Below, piece after piece: positions 35,432 to 45,045 of a stretch of 64,000 nt of DNA. The number at the start of each line of letters is the position of its first letter. Within the stretch, counting starts at the first letter, position 1. The notes beneath the pieces were generated by a model. The model searched no databases, was not told where the DNA came from, and worked only from the letters and a program-made list of their open reading frames with translations. The stretch comes from Microbacteriaceae bacterium VKM Ac-2855. GTDB taxonomy: Bacteria; Actinomycetota; Actinomycetes; Actinomycetales; Microbacteriaceae. A program made the translations under genes and the position numbers. The stretch spans positions 198,159-262,158 of the forward strand of contig JABMLG010000005.1 in the NCBI GenBank assembly GCA_013204985.1. Reading direction: 5' to 3'.

Positions 35432-36289
35432 GGGTTGCCGTTTCTTTGACGCGCGGCGGACTGCGGGATGTCCTCGGCGGAGGATGAACGCACCGGATGA
35501 GGTGGAGCGGGCCCGGTTCTTCCGGCGGCGTGCGGTTTCTCCTCCCCGCAGGAAGACTTCTCCTCCCCGCAAGAAGAACGCCCGTGCCACAGGGACGCGT
35601 GCCGCATCCGCAGGGGGTTGTCACCGCGTCCCGGCGCCCCGGCTCCTGAAACGCCATTCGTCCCGGTACTCGGTGGGTTGCCGTTTCTTTGACGCGCGGC
35701 GGACTGCGGGATGTCCTCGGCGGAGGATGAACGCACCGGATGAGGTGGAGCGGGCCCGGTTCTTCCTGCGGCGTGCGGTTTCTCCTGGCCGGAGGAGGAC
35801 TTCTCCTCCCCGCAAGAAGAACGCCCGTGCCGCAGGGACGCGTGCCGCATCCGCAGGGGGTTGTCACCGCGTCCGGGTGCTCGGTGGGTTGCCGTTTCTT
35901 TGACGCGCAGCGGACTGCGGGATGTCCTCGGCGGAGGATGAACGCACCGGATGAGGTGGAGCGGGCCCGGTTCTTCCGGCGGCGTGCGGTTCCTCTCTCC
36001 CCGCAGGAAGACTTCTCCTCCCCGCAAGAAGAACGCCCGTGCCGCAGGGACGCGTGCCGCATCCGCAGGTGTTGTCACCGCGTCCGGGTGCTCGGTGGGT
36101 TGCCGTTTCTTTGACGCGCGGCGGACTGCGGGATGTCCTCGGCGGAGGATGAATGCACCGGATGAGGAGCAGCGGGCCCGGTTCCTCCTGCGGCGTGCGG
36201 TTCCTCCTGGCCGGAGGAGGTACGCGCGTGCCGCATCCGCTGGGGTTTGTCACCGCGTCCCGGCACCCCGACTCCTGAAACGCCGTTCG
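35432..36289. repeat. Four-copy tandem array of ~211-bp units
   Basis: Units begin gggttgccgtttctttgacg at 35432, 35675, 35886 and 36097 (periods 243, 211, 211). Each contains a ggatgtcctcggcggaggatga segment, one or two cttctcctccccgcaagaa boxes and ggttgtcaccgcgtcc near its end. Copy 4 has lost an internal box, and copies 1 and 4 share the extra end ctcctgaaacgcc. The 1046-bp gap between the NlpC/P60 gene and ppa contains only this array and the ppa terminator. Open frames inside translate to Arg/Pro-rich noise. Confidence 0.9.
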
Positions 36290-36324
36290 GCTCGCCAGAT
36301 CGACGTGATCTGACGAGCCGAACG
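36284..36324 (-). terminator. Terminator of ppa
   Basis: cgttcggctcg-ccagatc pairs with gatctga-cgagccgaacg (17-18 bp, one mismatch, 5-nt loop). A further half copy, gacgagccgaacg, lies at 36331-36343. It is placed just after the minus-strand ppa stop at 36345. Confidence 0.85.
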
Positions 36325-36344
36325 CGGTCCGACGAGCCGAACGG

Positions 36345-36839
36345 TCAGTGGCCGCCCTCGTCGGCCAGCTTCTTGATGCCGTCCTGCACGATCTGCTCGG
36401 CCTCGGCCGCATCGCCCCAGGCCTCGACCTTGACCCACTTGCCGGGCTCGAGGTCCTTGTAGCGCTCGAAGAAGTGCTTGATCTCGTTCTTGGTCTGCTC
36501 CGGAACATCGCCGATGTCCTGGATGTGCTGCCAGCGCGGGTCCTTCGCCGGAACGACGACGACCTTCGCATCCGAGCCGGCCTCGTCGCTCATGTTCAGC
36601 ACGCCCACGGGACGCACCGAGACGCCGACGCCCGGGAAGACCGGGTACTCGAGCAGCACGAGCGCGTCGACGGGGTCGCCGTCGAGGCCGAGGGTGTTCT
36701 CGAAGTAGCCGTAGTCGGTCGGGTAGACGAACGCGGTGAACAGCACGCGGTCGAGGTAGACGCGCCCGGTCTGGTGGTCGACCTCGTACTTGTTGCGGCT
36801 GCCCTTGGGGATCTCTACGACGACGTCGTATGCGGCCAT
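36345..36839 (-). CDS. ppa: Inorganic pyrophosphatase, family I
   Basis: 164 aa from ATG 36839, preceded by aaggag. [34 protein letters not shown] and the signature [10 protein letters not shown] supply the metal- and pyrophosphate-binding residues. It hydrolyses PPi to phosphate in the cytosol, pulling biosynthetic reactions forward. Divergent from tilS, a common actinobacterial arrangement. Confidence 0.97.
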   Translation of the reverse strand: MAAYDVVVEIPKGSRNKYEVDHQTGRVYLDRVLFTAFVYPTDYGYFENTLGLDGDPVDALVLLEYPVFPGVGVSVRPVGVLNMSDEAGSDAKVVVVPAKDPRWQHIQDIGDVPEQTKNEIKHFFERYKDLEPGKWVKVEAWGDAAEAEQIVQDGIKKLADEGGH

Positions 36840-36933
36840 GATCGCTCCTTGATTCGGTGATGCGCCGGGGTGACGCGAGGCATTCAGAATCCGCGGATGC
36901 TCGCGCGGATAGTTGCGCATAACGTTACTTGAT

Positions 36934-37923
36934 GTGCCCGATCGCCCCCGCCTGACTCCTGCCGTCGCCGACCTCCGTCGTGCGACGCGAAACGCCCTCG
37001 CCGACCTCGCCGAAGGCACGACCGTGCTCGTCGGCCTGAGTGGAGGAGCGGACTCCCTGGCGCTCGCTGCCGCCGTCGCGTTCGAGGCGCCGCGGGCCGG
37101 TCTGCGTGCGGGTGCGATCGTGGTCGACCACCGGGTTCAAGCCGGGTCCGGCGTCGTCGCCGACACCGCCGCCGGGCAGGCGCGCGCACTGGGCCTCGAT
37201 CCGGTGTTCCGCGAGGTCGTCAGCGTGGGAACCGACGGTGGTCCGGAGGCGGCGGCCCGCAGTGCCCGCTACCGTGCGTTCGACGACGCGATGGAGGCGA
37301 GCGGTGCCGCCTGCGTGTTGGTCGCTCACACGCTCGACGACCAGGCCGAGACCGTCCTGCTCGGCCTCGCCCGCGGTGCCGGCGCCGCCAGTCTGCACGG
37401 GATGGCGGCCGTGAGCGGACGCATCCGCCGCCCTCTGCTGGGCATCCGCCGCGCACAGACGGTGCAGGCATGTGCGGATGCGGGACTCACCCCGTGGGCG
37501 GATCCGCAGAACGCCGACCCCGCGTTCGCCCGGGTGCGCACCCGCCAGTCGGTGCTGCCGGTGCTCGAACGCGAACTCGGGCCGGGCATCGCCGAGGCGC
37601 TCGCCCGCACGGCCGAGCAGCTGCGCGAGGACGATGAGGCGCTCGACGGCATGGCGCTCGACTGGGCTCTCGAACTCGTCGGTCAGGACGACGCGGGCCA
37701 TGTGACCCTCGACGTGCGCGGGCTCGCGGCCGACCCGGCGGCGCTGCGGCAGCGCATCATCCGCCTGGTGGTCTCGAACGAGTTCGGCGTCTCGCTGAGC
37801 CGGGCCCAGACTCTCGCCGTGGCGGCCCTCGTGACCGACTGGCGCGGCCAGAAAGGTGTCGACCTGCCTGGCGTGATCGCGACGCGACGCGACGGTGAGC
37901 TGGTCTTCGCGCCGGCGGGTTGA
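36934..37923 (+). CDS. tilS: tRNA(Ile)-lysidine synthetase
   Basis: 329 aa from GTG 36934; TAACGT (36920-36925) lies eight nt upstream, so leaderless initiation here is preferred to the in-frame TTG at 36913. PP-loop [36 protein letters not shown] and [14 protein letters not shown] are diagnostic. It converts C34 of the CAU-anticodon tRNA-Ile to lysidine, allowing AUA decoding. Followed by hpt on the same strand. Confidence 0.95.
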   Translation: MPDRPRLTPAVADLRRATRNALADLAEGTTVLVGLSGGADSLALAAAVAFEAPRAGLRAGAIVVDHRVQAGSGVVADTAAGQARALGLDPVFREVVSVGTDGGPEAAARSARYRAFDDAMEASGAACVLVAHTLDDQAETVLLGLARGAGAASLHGMAAVSGRIRRPLLGIRRAQTVQACADAGLTPWADPQNADPAFARVRTRQSVLPVLERELGPGIAEALARTAEQLREDDEALDGMALDWALELVGQDDAGHVTLDVRGLAADPAALRQRIIRLVVSNEFGVSLSRAQTLAVAALVTDWRGQKGVDLPGVIATRRDGELVFAPAG

Positions 37924-37931
37924 CCGCCCCT

Positions 37932-38047
37932 CCCGTCGGTCGGCAGAGCGGGCACCGGCGCGAGGTGCAACGAGAGCGCACCCGCGGATTCCTGCCGAAC
38001 CCATCCCCGATCGCGAGCCGACGCGACGCTCGCTGCCGACCGACGGG
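37932..38047. repeat. 15-bp inverted repeat spanning the hpt leader region
   Basis: cccgtcggtcggcag (37932-37946) and its exact complement (38033-38047), 86 bp apart, between tilS and hpt. The right arm ends just before a possible -10 box (TACGCT, 38053-38058). Confidence 0.65.
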
Positions 38048-38110
38048 ACGCCCTACGCTGGAAGTCGGGCGAGCTTCCCTCGCACCACCACCGCACGAGA
38101 CGAGGACCCC

Positions 38111-38662
38111 GTGGAATCAGCCGATATCGCCGCCGACCTCACCGAGGTGCTCTACACGGAAGCCGAGATCCACGCGCGGATCCGCGATCTCGCCCGCGCG
38201 ATCGAGGCCGACTACGCCGGCGAGAACCTCCTGATCGTCGGTGTGCTGCGGGGCGCCGTGATGGTGATGGCCGACCTGGCCCGCGAACTGAAGCTCGACA
38301 TCACGATGGACTGGATGGCCGTCTCTTCCTACGGCAACAGCACGAAGTCGTCGGGTGTGGTGCGCATCCTGAAAGACCTCGATTCCGACCTCACCGACCG
38401 CAAGGTGCTGATCGTGGAGGACATCATCGACTCCGGCCTCACCCTCTCGTGGCTGCAGGGCAACCTGCGCAGCCGCGGCGCGGAGTCGGTCGAGATCTGC
38501 GCGCTGTTCCGCAAGCCCAAAGCGGCGAAGGTCGAGGTGCTGGTGAACTACGTCGGCTTCGACATCCCGAACGACTTCGTGGTCGGATACGGCCTCGACT
38601 ACGCCGAGCGCTATCGCAACCTCCGCGACGTCGCCATCCTCGCGCCGCACGTGTACAGCTGA
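38111..38662 (+). CDS. hpt: Hypoxanthine (guanine) phosphoribosyltransferase
   Basis: 183 aa from GTG 38111, gagga upstream; the ORF extends to 37895 without support. The PRPP loop VLIVEDIIDSGLTL, the GVLRGAVMVMADL pyrophosphate loop, SSYGNSTKSSG and DFVVGYGLDYAERYRNL identify the enzyme. It salvages hypoxanthine and guanine to IMP and GMP. tilS-hpt-ftsH is a conserved order; here a GH76 gene is inserted before ftsH. Confidence 0.95.
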   Translation: MESADIAADLTEVLYTEAEIHARIRDLARAIEADYAGENLLIVGVLRGAVMVMADLARELKLDITMDWMAVSSYGNSTKSSGVVRILKDLDSDLTDRKVLIVEDIIDSGLTLSWLQGNLRSRGAESVEICALFRKPKAAKVEVLVNYVGFDIPNDFVVGYGLDYAERYRNLRDVAILAPHVYS

Positions 38663-38686
38663 GCCCGGCCGAGAAGAGTCGGCACG

Positions 38687-39940
38687 GTGTCGGGTGGGAG
38701 CGAAGGTAGCGCCAACCCTTTCAAGATGGACGCGGCCGAGGCGGCGCAGCGCGGGCTGACCCACTTCTTCGGCGCCCGCGCCATCGGCCTGCACAACAGT
38801 TGGCCGCACGGGCTCCGCGCCGACGTCGAGTTCAACTACTGGTGGCTGGCCCACGCCATCGACGCGCGGGTCGACGGCTTCGAGCGCACGGGCGAGACCG
38901 CGTACCTCGACGCCGCCCGCCGGATCTACCGCGCCCTGCGCATCCGCAACGCCGGCCGGCTGTTCAACGGCTACTTCGACGACATGATGTGGCTCGGATG
39001 CGCGCTCGTGCGGCTCGGCGGCGCGCTCGTGTCGATCGGGGATCACGCCGGCGCCCGCTGCATCGACGATGCCGACGCGCTCTGGCTTCACGCCCGCGAT
39101 CGCGGCTGGAACGCCCGGCACGGCGGCAGCCTGGCATGGCGCACGCGCCAACTCGACTACAAGAACGCTCCGGCGAACGGCCCCTTCGCGATCCTCGGTG
39201 CACGGCTCGAGCGCATCCGCCCGGCCGACCGCGCCGAGGCCGACCGCGCCGAGGCCGACCGCGCCGAGGCCGACCGCACCGAGACCGGCCGCGCCGAGAC
39301 CGGCCGCGCCGCGGCTGCTCGCACCGAGACCGGCCGCGCCGTGACCGACCGCGCCGAGACCGACCGCGCCGAGGCCGACCGCATCGAGTACGCCCGCGCC
39401 GCGTTCGACTGGATGCACGTGCGGCTTCGCGACGACGCCACCGGATTCGTGGCCGACGGCATCGGTCGGGAGGGCGGATCTGCGCGCGACGACTGGGCGT
39501 TCAGCTACAACCACGGCGTCTACATCGGCGCCGCCGTCGCCCTGCATCGGTTGCGACCGGATCCGCGGCTCATCGCGCACGCGACGCTGACGGCGCTCGA
39601 CGCGGTCGATCGGCTCGCGCCGGACGGCGTCTTCGTCGATCAGGGCGCGGGTGATGGCGCCCTCTTCAGCGGCATCTGGTACCGCTACGCCGCCGAACTC
39701 CTGACCACCGGCGAAGTCGAGAGCCGAGCGGATGCGCGGCTGCGCACGTTCATCCACTCGAGCGTCGCGACGCTGACTCGTTTCGGCGACACCGGCGGGA
39801 TGCTGCTCGCCGGCCCGCGCTGGGACCGACCGGCGCCGGCTCCCACGTCGCTCGCCGCGCAACTCAGCGCGGTGCTGGCCACGGAGGCCGCTGCACGGCT
39901 CACGAGCGAGCCCCGAGCAGGCGGCGATCGGACCAGCTGA
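38687..39940 (+). CDS. Glycoside hydrolase family 76-like protein
   Basis: 417 aa from GTG 38687 (ATG 38726 possible). AEAAQRGLTHFFG, EFNYWWLAHAIDARVDGFERTG, and the catalytic Asp pair in NGYFDDMMWLG (98-99) match the GH76 alpha-1,6-mannanase (alpha/alpha)6 barrel. SYNHGVYIGAAVAL and GIWYRYAAEL follow. No signal peptide is visible, so it is probably cytosolic or the start is misjudged. An Ala/Glu/Asp/Arg repeat of ~50 residues is inserted in the barrel (see the repeat entry). It interrupts the usual hpt-ftsH neighbourhood. Confidence 0.85.
   Translation: MSGGSEGSANPFKMDAAEAAQRGLTHFFGARAIGLHNSWPHGLRADVEFNYWWLAHAIDARVDGFERTGETAYLDAARRIYRALRIRNAGRLFNGYFDDMMWLGCALVRLGGALVSIGDHAGARCIDDADALWLHARDRGWNARHGGSLAWRTRQLDYKNAPANGPFAILGARLERIRPADRAEADRAEADRAEADRTETGRAETGRAAAARTETGRAVTDRAETDRAEADRIEYARAAFDWMHVRLRDDATGFVADGIGREGGSARDDWAFSYNHGVYIGAAVALHRLRPDPRLIAHATLTALDAVDRLAPDGVFVDQGAGDGALFSGIWYRYAAELLTTGEVESRADARLRTFIHSSVATLTRFGDTGGMLLAGPRWDRPAPAPTSLAAQLSAVLATEAAARLTSEPRAGGDRTS
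39233..39382 (+). repeat. Ten 15-bp in-frame repeats inside the GH76-like gene
   Basis: Unit gccgaggccgaccgc (AEADR) and variants TETGR, AETGR, AAAAR, AVTDR repeat from 39233 to 39382 exactly in frame. They encode a charged helical stretch between barrel helices. Confidence 0.92.
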
Positions 39941-40099
39941 ACCCGTCGTGGCGGCGGGTCGAACCTTCGATGTCACGGGCCTCAGCCCGGCGGCGGTCAG
40001 CCCACGGCGAACGGAGGGCCGGCGCCCAGAATCGGCGGGGTAGCCTTGCACTCACATTTCTTCGTCAGAAAGGTGCCGGGTGTCGCACCCGCAACATTC

Positions 40100-42112
40100 A
40101 TGAACGTCAAGCGCATCTTCCGTGGCCCCATCCTCTACGTCGTGCTCGCGGTGATCGCGGTCTGGATCGGCTCGACGCTGATCACGATGTCCGGCTTCAA
40201 GCAGGTCAGCACGCAGGAGGGCCTCGCACTCCTCTCGGACGGCAAGGTCGCCTCCGCCAAGATCGTCGACGGCGAGCAGCGCGTCGACCTCACCCTCAGC
40301 GCTGCGGACGGCGACAACGGCACCCAGGTGCAGTTCTACTACGTCGCGCCCCGCGGTACCGAGATCGTCGACGCGGTCACCGCTGCGGCCCCCTCCGACG
40401 GCTACACCGACGAGGTTCCGCAGACCAACTGGTTCCTCTCCGCCCTCGGCTTCCTGCTCCCGATCCTGCTGATCGGTGCCTTCTTCTGGCTGATGCTCTC
40501 GGGCATGCAGGGCGGCGGCAACCGGGTGATGCAGTTCGGCAAGTCGAAGGCCAAGCTCGTCTCGAAGGAGTCGCCGAAGGTGACCTTCGACGATGTCGCC
40601 GGTGCCGACGAGGCGATCGAGGAGCTGCACGAGATCAAGGAGTTCCTCAAGGAACCCGCCAAATTCCAGGCCGTGGGTGCTCGCATCCCCAAGGGCGTGC
40701 TGCTCTACGGCCCTCCCGGTACCGGTAAGACTCTGCTCGCGCGCGCCGTCGCCGGCGAGGCGGGCGTGCCGTTCTACTCGATCTCGGGCTCGGACTTCGT
40801 CGAGATGTTCGTGGGCGTCGGTGCGAGCCGTGTCCGCGACCTGTTCCAGCAGGCCAAGGAGAATTCCCCGGCCATCATCTTCGTCGACGAGATCGACGCC
40901 GTCGGCCGCCACCGCGGCGCCGGCATGGGCGGCGGTCACGACGAGCGCGAGCAGACGCTCAACCAGCTCCTCGTCGAGATGGACGGCTTCGATGTGAAGA
41001 CCAACGTCATCTTGATCGCGGCCACCAACCGCCCCGACATCCTCGACCCCGCTCTGCTGCGCCCGGGCCGCTTCGACCGCCAGATCGGCGTGGACGCGCC
41101 CGACCTGCTCGGCCGCAAGCGCATCCTCGAGGTGCACGGCAAGGGCAAGCCCCTCGCCGGCGGCGTCGACCTCGAAGTCGTCGCCCGCAAGACCCCGGGC
41201 TTCACCGGTGCCGACCTGGCGAACGTCCTCAACGAGGCCGCGCTGCTCACGGCGCGCTCGAACGCCCAGCTGATCGACAACCGCGCGCTCGACGAGGCGA
41301 TCGACCGCGTGATCGCCGGTCCGCAGCGCCGCACCCGCGTCATGCGCGACAAGGAGAAGCTGATCACCGCGTATCACGAGGGTGGTCACGCCCTCGCCGC
41401 GGCGGCGATGCGGCACACGGATCCCGTCACCAAGGTGACGATCCTGCCCCGCGGTCGCGCCCTCGGCTACACGATGGTGCTGCCGTTGGAGGACAAGTAC
41501 TCCACCACCCGCAACGAGCTGCTCGACCAGCTCACCTACGCCATGGGCGGCCGCGTCGCGGAAGAGATCGTGTTCCACGACCCCACCACCGGCGCGAGCA
41601 ACGACATCGAGAAGGCGACCTCCATCGCCCGCAAAATGGTCACCGACTACGGCATGTCGTCGAACGTCGGCGCGGTCAAGCTCGGCCAGTCGAGCGGCGA
41701 GATGTTCCTCGGTCGCGACATGGGTCACCAGCGCGACTACTCCGAGCAGATCGCCGAGCAGGTGGATGCGGAGACGCGTCAGCTGATCGAGCAGGCGCAC
41801 GATGAGGCCTGGCAGGTCATCAACGCGAACCGCGACATCCTCGACCGCCTCGCGGCCGAGCTGCTCGAGAAGGAGACGCTCGACCACGACCAGCTGGCCG
41901 AGATCTTCAAGGAGGTCAGGCGCATCGACGAGCGCCCCCAGTGGCTCTCGAGCGACAAGCGTCCGCTGTCGGACCTGCCGCCCATCGCGGTACCGGTCGC
42001 GAAGGCGCCCATCGACTCCGGAGTCACCGACGGCGGCGTGTCGTCGTCGGAGCCGGGCGAAGCCAAGCCGAAGCGTTCGCCGCTGATCAACCCGCGCCCC
42101 GCGACCGCGTAG
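40100..42112 (+). CDS. ftsH: ATP-dependent zinc metalloprotease FtsH
   Basis: 670 aa. ATG 40100 ([10 protein letters not shown]) is chosen by family N-termini; the ORF is open upstream. Two transmembrane helices (~9-28 and ~112-132) flank an exported domain. AAA domain with Walker A GPPGTGKT (204-211), [10 protein letters not shown], and [21 protein letters not shown]; peptidase HEGGH (426-430), with the more usual Ala replaced by Gly, and a third ligand in [11 protein letters not shown]. It degrades misassembled membrane proteins and some regulators. TAGCCT at 40041-40046 may be its -10 box. Confidence 0.97.
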   Translation: MNVKRIFRGPILYVVLAVIAVWIGSTLITMSGFKQVSTQEGLALLSDGKVASAKIVDGEQRVDLTLSAADGDNGTQVQFYYVAPRGTEIVDAVTAAAPSDGYTDEVPQTNWFLSALGFLLPILLIGAFFWLMLSGMQGGGNRVMQFGKSKAKLVSKESPKVTFDDVAGADEAIEELHEIKEFLKEPAKFQAVGARIPKGVLLYGPPGTGKTLLARAVAGEAGVPFYSISGSDFVEMFVGVGASRVRDLFQQAKENSPAIIFVDEIDAVGRHRGAGMGGGHDEREQTLNQLLVEMDGFDVKTNVILIAATNRPDILDPALLRPGRFDRQIGVDAPDLLGRKRILEVHGKGKPLAGGVDLEVVARKTPGFTGADLANVLNEAALLTARSNAQLIDNRALDEAIDRVIAGPQRRTRVMRDKEKLITAYHEGGHALAAAAMRHTDPVTKVTILPRGRALGYTMVLPLEDKYSTTRNELLDQLTYAMGGRVAEEIVFHDPTTGASNDIEKATSIARKMVTDYGMSSNVGAVKLGQSSGEMFLGRDMGHQRDYSEQIAEQVDAETRQLIEQAHDEAWQVINANRDILDRLAAELLEKETLDHDQLAEIFKEVRRIDERPQWLSSDKRPLSDLPPIAVPVAKAPIDSGVTDGGVSSSEPGEAKPKRSPLINPRPATA

Positions 42113-42120
42113 GCCGCCGC

Positions 42121-42717
42121 ATGGGGGTCGACAAGGCTCGCATCGAGGCAGCCGTCGCCGAGCTCCTCGCCGCCATCGGAGAAGATCCGGCGCGCGAGGG
42201 GCTGCAGGCGACCCCGCGCCGGGTCGCCGAGGCGTACGAGGAGTTCTTCGCCGGCATCGGCGACGACGCGACGCGCCACCTCAGCGAGACCTTCCCGATC
42301 GACGAGGCGGATGCGGGTGACGCAGTCGGCCCGGGCGACATCGTCCTCGTGCGCGATCTCGCGTTCCGCTCGGTCTGCGAGCACCACCTGCTGCCGTTCC
42401 TCGGCGTGGCGCACGTCGCCTACCTGCCGGGCGCGGAGGTCGTGGGGCTGGGTGCCCTGCCGCGCGTGGTCGACACGATCGCCGCGCGGCCGCAGCTGCA
42501 GGAGCGGCTCACCGAGCAGATCGCCGACGCGCTCGACGCCGGCCTCGCGCCCCGCGGCGTACTCGTGGTCGTGGATGCGGTGCACGGCTGCGTCACCTCG
42601 CGCGGGCCGCGCCAGACGGGGAGTTCGACGGTCACCGTCGCCGCACGCGGCGCCCTCGCGGAACCGGTCGAGCGCGCCGAGATCATGGCGCTGATCGGCG
42701 CCGGGCGGGCCCGATGA
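42121..42717 (+). CDS. folE: GTP cyclohydrolase I
   Basis: 198 aa, 8 bp after ftsH. EDPAREGLQATPRRVAEAYEEFF, zinc ligands in RSVCEHHLLPF and HGCVTSRG, and the TGSSTVT end are diagnostic. It converts GTP to 7,8-dihydroneopterin triphosphate, the first step of folate synthesis. It opens a run of overlapping genes folE-folP-folB-folK-DUF3180. Confidence 0.97.
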   Translation: MGVDKARIEAAVAELLAAIGEDPAREGLQATPRRVAEAYEEFFAGIGDDATRHLSETFPIDEADAGDAVGPGDIVLVRDLAFRSVCEHHLLPFLGVAHVAYLPGAEVVGLGALPRVVDTIAARPQLQERLTEQIADALDAGLAPRGVLVVVDAVHGCVTSRGPRQTGSSTVTVAARGALAEPVERAEIMALIGAGRAR

Positions 42718-43562
42718 TGGGCGCGCTCGAAGCGGTCGAGCACCGCGCGGTGCCGCCTCTTCCTGTTGGTGGCCCGACGCTGCTGATGGGCATCCTCAAC
42801 GTGACGCCCGACTCCTTCAGCGACGGTGGCCGGTGGATGAAGCCGCTGACCGCGATCCGGCACGGGATCGAGATGGCGGCCGACATCGTCGACGTCGGCG
42901 GTGAATCGACCCGGCCGGGCGCGCCGCGGGTGGATCCGATCGACGAGCAGGCACGGGTGATCCCGGTGATCGCCCAGCTCGCGAGCCGTGGCGTACGTGT
43001 CAGCGTCGACACCATGAACGCCTCGACCGCCGCGCGCGCGCTCGATGCGGGCGCGCTGATCGTGAACGACGTATCCGGCGGGCTCGCCGACCCCGACATC
43101 CTGCGCGTCGTCGCCGAGCGCGACGCGCACTACATCGCGATGCATTGGCGCGGTCACAGCACTCACATGAACGACCTCGCGGTGTACGGCGACGTCGTCG
43201 CCGAGGTGCGCGACGAACTCTCGCAGCGCGTCGACGGGATGCGCGCCGCGGGCATCCGTGACGATCGCATCATCCTCGATCCGGGGCTGGGTTTCGCGAA
43301 GACCGCCGAGCACAATTGGGCGCTGCTGGCGAATCCCGAACCACTCGAGTCGCTGGGTTTCCCGATCCTGATCGGGCACTCGCGCAAGCGGTTCCTGGCG
43401 CCGTATTCGACCATGCCCGCCCCTGCAGGTCGCGACGAGGCGACCGCGATGCTCAGCCTCCTCTCCGCGCGGCGCCGGGTCTGGGGCGTGCGGGTGCACG
43501 ATGTCGCATCGAGCCGCCTCGCTGTCGAACTCGCCGAGCGGATGCGGGAGGCTGTGCGATGA
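42714..43562 (+). CDS. folP: Dihydropteroate synthase
   Basis: 282 aa; ATGA overlap with folE. GILNVTPDSFSDGGRW, DVGGESTRPGA, NDVSGG, GLGFAKTAEHNW and GHSRKRFL cover the pterin and pABA sites. It joins dihydropterin pyrophosphate and p-aminobenzoate. It is the sulfonamide target; no unusual substitutions were noticed in these loops. Confidence 0.97.
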   Translation: MMGALEAVEHRAVPPLPVGGPTLLMGILNVTPDSFSDGGRWMKPLTAIRHGIEMAADIVDVGGESTRPGAPRVDPIDEQARVIPVIAQLASRGVRVSVDTMNASTAARALDAGALIVNDVSGGLADPDILRVVAERDAHYIAMHWRGHSTHMNDLAVYGDVVAEVRDELSQRVDGMRAAGIRDDRIILDPGLGFAKTAEHNWALLANPEPLESLGFPILIGHSRKRFLAPYSTMPAPAGRDEATAMLSLLSARRRVWGVRVHDVASSRLAVELAERMREAVR

Positions 43563-43936
43563 GCGGATTCCGCGACCTCGACTCCATCGTGCTCACCGGA
43601 TTGCGCGTCCGGGCGCACCACGGTGTCTTCGACTTCGAGCGCGAGAACGGTCAGGACTTCGTCATCGATGCCACCGTGTGGCTCGATACCCGCGACGCCG
43701 CCGCGGGCGACGAGCTGGCCGATACCGTGCACTACGGCGAGCTGGCGATCGCGTTGGCGGATGCGGTCAAACGCGACCCCGTCGACCTGATCGAGACCCT
43801 GGCCGAACGGCTCGCCGACGTCGCACTCCGATGGACCCGCGTGGCCGCCTGCCGCATCACAGTGCACAAGCCCGACGCGCCGATCCCGCTCGACTTCGTC
43901 GACGTCGCCGTGCAGATCACGAGGGAGCGAGCGTGA
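43559..43936 (+). CDS. folB: Dihydroneopterin aldolase
   Basis: 125 aa; ATGA overlap with folP. LTGLRVRAHHGVFDFERENGQDFVIDATVWLD contains the conserved pterin-binding start, with DTVHYGELA and ETLAERLAD following. It cleaves dihydroneopterin to 6-hydroxymethyl-dihydropterin. Confidence 0.96.
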   Translation: MSGFRDLDSIVLTGLRVRAHHGVFDFERENGQDFVIDATVWLDTRDAAAGDELADTVHYGELAIALADAVKRDPVDLIETLAERLADVALRWTRVAACRITVHKPDAPIPLDFVDVAVQITRERA

Positions 43937-44496
43937 CGCCCACACCACGGATGCAGCGCATTCGCCCCGAACGCAAGGCCGTGCTCGCTCTCGGCAGCAA
44001 CCTCGGCGACCGTCTCGGGCACCTGCAGGATGCGGTGGACGCGCTCGCGGCCCTGCCCGGCTTCACGGTGCAGGCCGTCTCGAAGGTCGTCGAGAGTCCG
44101 GCGTGGAAGGTCGACGGAGTGGACGAATCCGCACCGGCGTACTTCAACGCCGTCGTTCTCGGCGGCACCACGCTCGATCCGCTCGAGCTGCTGCGCGGTA
44201 CCGCGGCGATCGAGCAGGCCGGTGGGCGCGTGCGCGGCGCGGGTGAGGAGCGTTGGGGCGACCGCAGCATCGACATCGATCTGATCACCGTCGGCGGCGT
44301 CAGCCATGACGACGAGACGCTGGTGCTGCCGCATCCGCGTGCGTGGCAGCGCGCCTTCGTGCTCGAACCATGGCTCGACATCGAGCCCTTCGCGACGCTG
44401 CCCGGCTCCGGTGCGGTCGCCGAGTTGCGCCGGCATGCGACGGACGCGGTCGCCGACCGCCCCGAGACGCTGCGACTCCCGGGAGGAAACGCGTGA
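43933..44496 (+). CDS. folK: Hydroxymethyl-dihydropterin pyrophosphokinase
   Basis: 187 aa; GTGA overlap with folB. LALGSNLGDRLGHLQDAV, VVESPAWK and the signature RWGDRSIDIDLI, then LPHPRAWQRAFVLEPWLDIEP. It pyrophosphorylates the pterin for FolP. The longer in-frame ORF upstream is a shadow of folB. Confidence 0.97.
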   Translation: MTPTPRMQRIRPERKAVLALGSNLGDRLGHLQDAVDALAALPGFTVQAVSKVVESPAWKVDGVDESAPAYFNAVVLGGTTLDPLELLRGTAAIEQAGGRVRGAGEERWGDRSIDIDLITVGGVSHDDETLVLPHPRAWQRAFVLEPWLDIEPFATLPGSGAVAELRRHATDAVADRPETLRLPGGNA

Positions 44497-44969
44497 AGCG
44501 CACCCGCATCAGTTCGCTGCTGGGTCTCGGCCTGGCCGGCATCGTCGTGGCCTTCCTCGTCGATCTCGGCGTCGCGGCCGCGGGACGACCGGTGCTCGTT
44601 CCTCCGCTCACTCTGCCGCTGACCCTCGTGGTGATCGCGGCGGTGGTCCTGGTGTTCGCGGTGCCGATCTACCGGGCGACCCGCGGCACGAAGAAAATGC
44701 GCATCGACCCGTTCCGGGCGATGCGTGTCGCGGTGCTGGCCAAGGCGTCGAGTCTCTCGGGGGCACTCGTGCTCGGCATCGGGATCGGTGTGCTGATCTA
44801 TCTGGTCAGCCGAGCGGTGCCGGCGACCGCCTCGATCTGGTTGGCTGCGGCGACCATCGGCGGCGCCCTCATCCTGCTGATCGCAGGCCTGCTGGCCGAA
44901 CACTTCTGCACGATCCCGCCGGGCGATGACGAGGACGAACGCGGCGTGCCGGAGCCCAATCGCGCGTAG
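44493..44969 (+). CDS. DUF3180 membrane protein
   Basis: 158 aa; GTGA overlap with folK, with ggagg upstream. Four transmembrane helices, a central TKKMRIDPFRAMRVAVLAKASSL loop, and a C-terminal CTIPPGDDED tail typical of DUF3180. Conserved after folK in actinobacteria; the function is unknown. Confidence 0.92.
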   Translation: MKRTRISSLLGLGLAGIVVAFLVDLGVAAAGRPVLVPPLTLPLTLVVIAAVVLVFAVPIYRATRGTKKMRIDPFRAMRVAVLAKASSLSGALVLGIGIGVLIYLVSRAVPATASIWLAAATIGGALILLIAGLLAEHFCTIPPGDDEDERGVPEPNRA

Positions 44970-45045
44970 GCCCGCCATCCCCCTCACCTGACGCAGTCCC
45001 GGCTCGGGGATACTGGAGGGCACGCAATAGGGGAAAGAGGAGCAC

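Noticed and set aside
35263-36571. Minus-strand ORFs through the 211-bp array (218-271 aa)
   Set aside because: Arg/Pro-rich translations exist in two frames at once and simply mirror the DNA repeats.
37932-38047. Insertion-element ends upstream of hpt
   Set aside because: The 15-bp inverted repeat has no transposase or flanking target duplication; listed only as a repeat.
41375-41389. HEGGH instead of HEAGH in FtsH as a defective active site
   Set aside because: The variable position of HExxH tolerates Gly; all ligands and the rest of the domain are intact.
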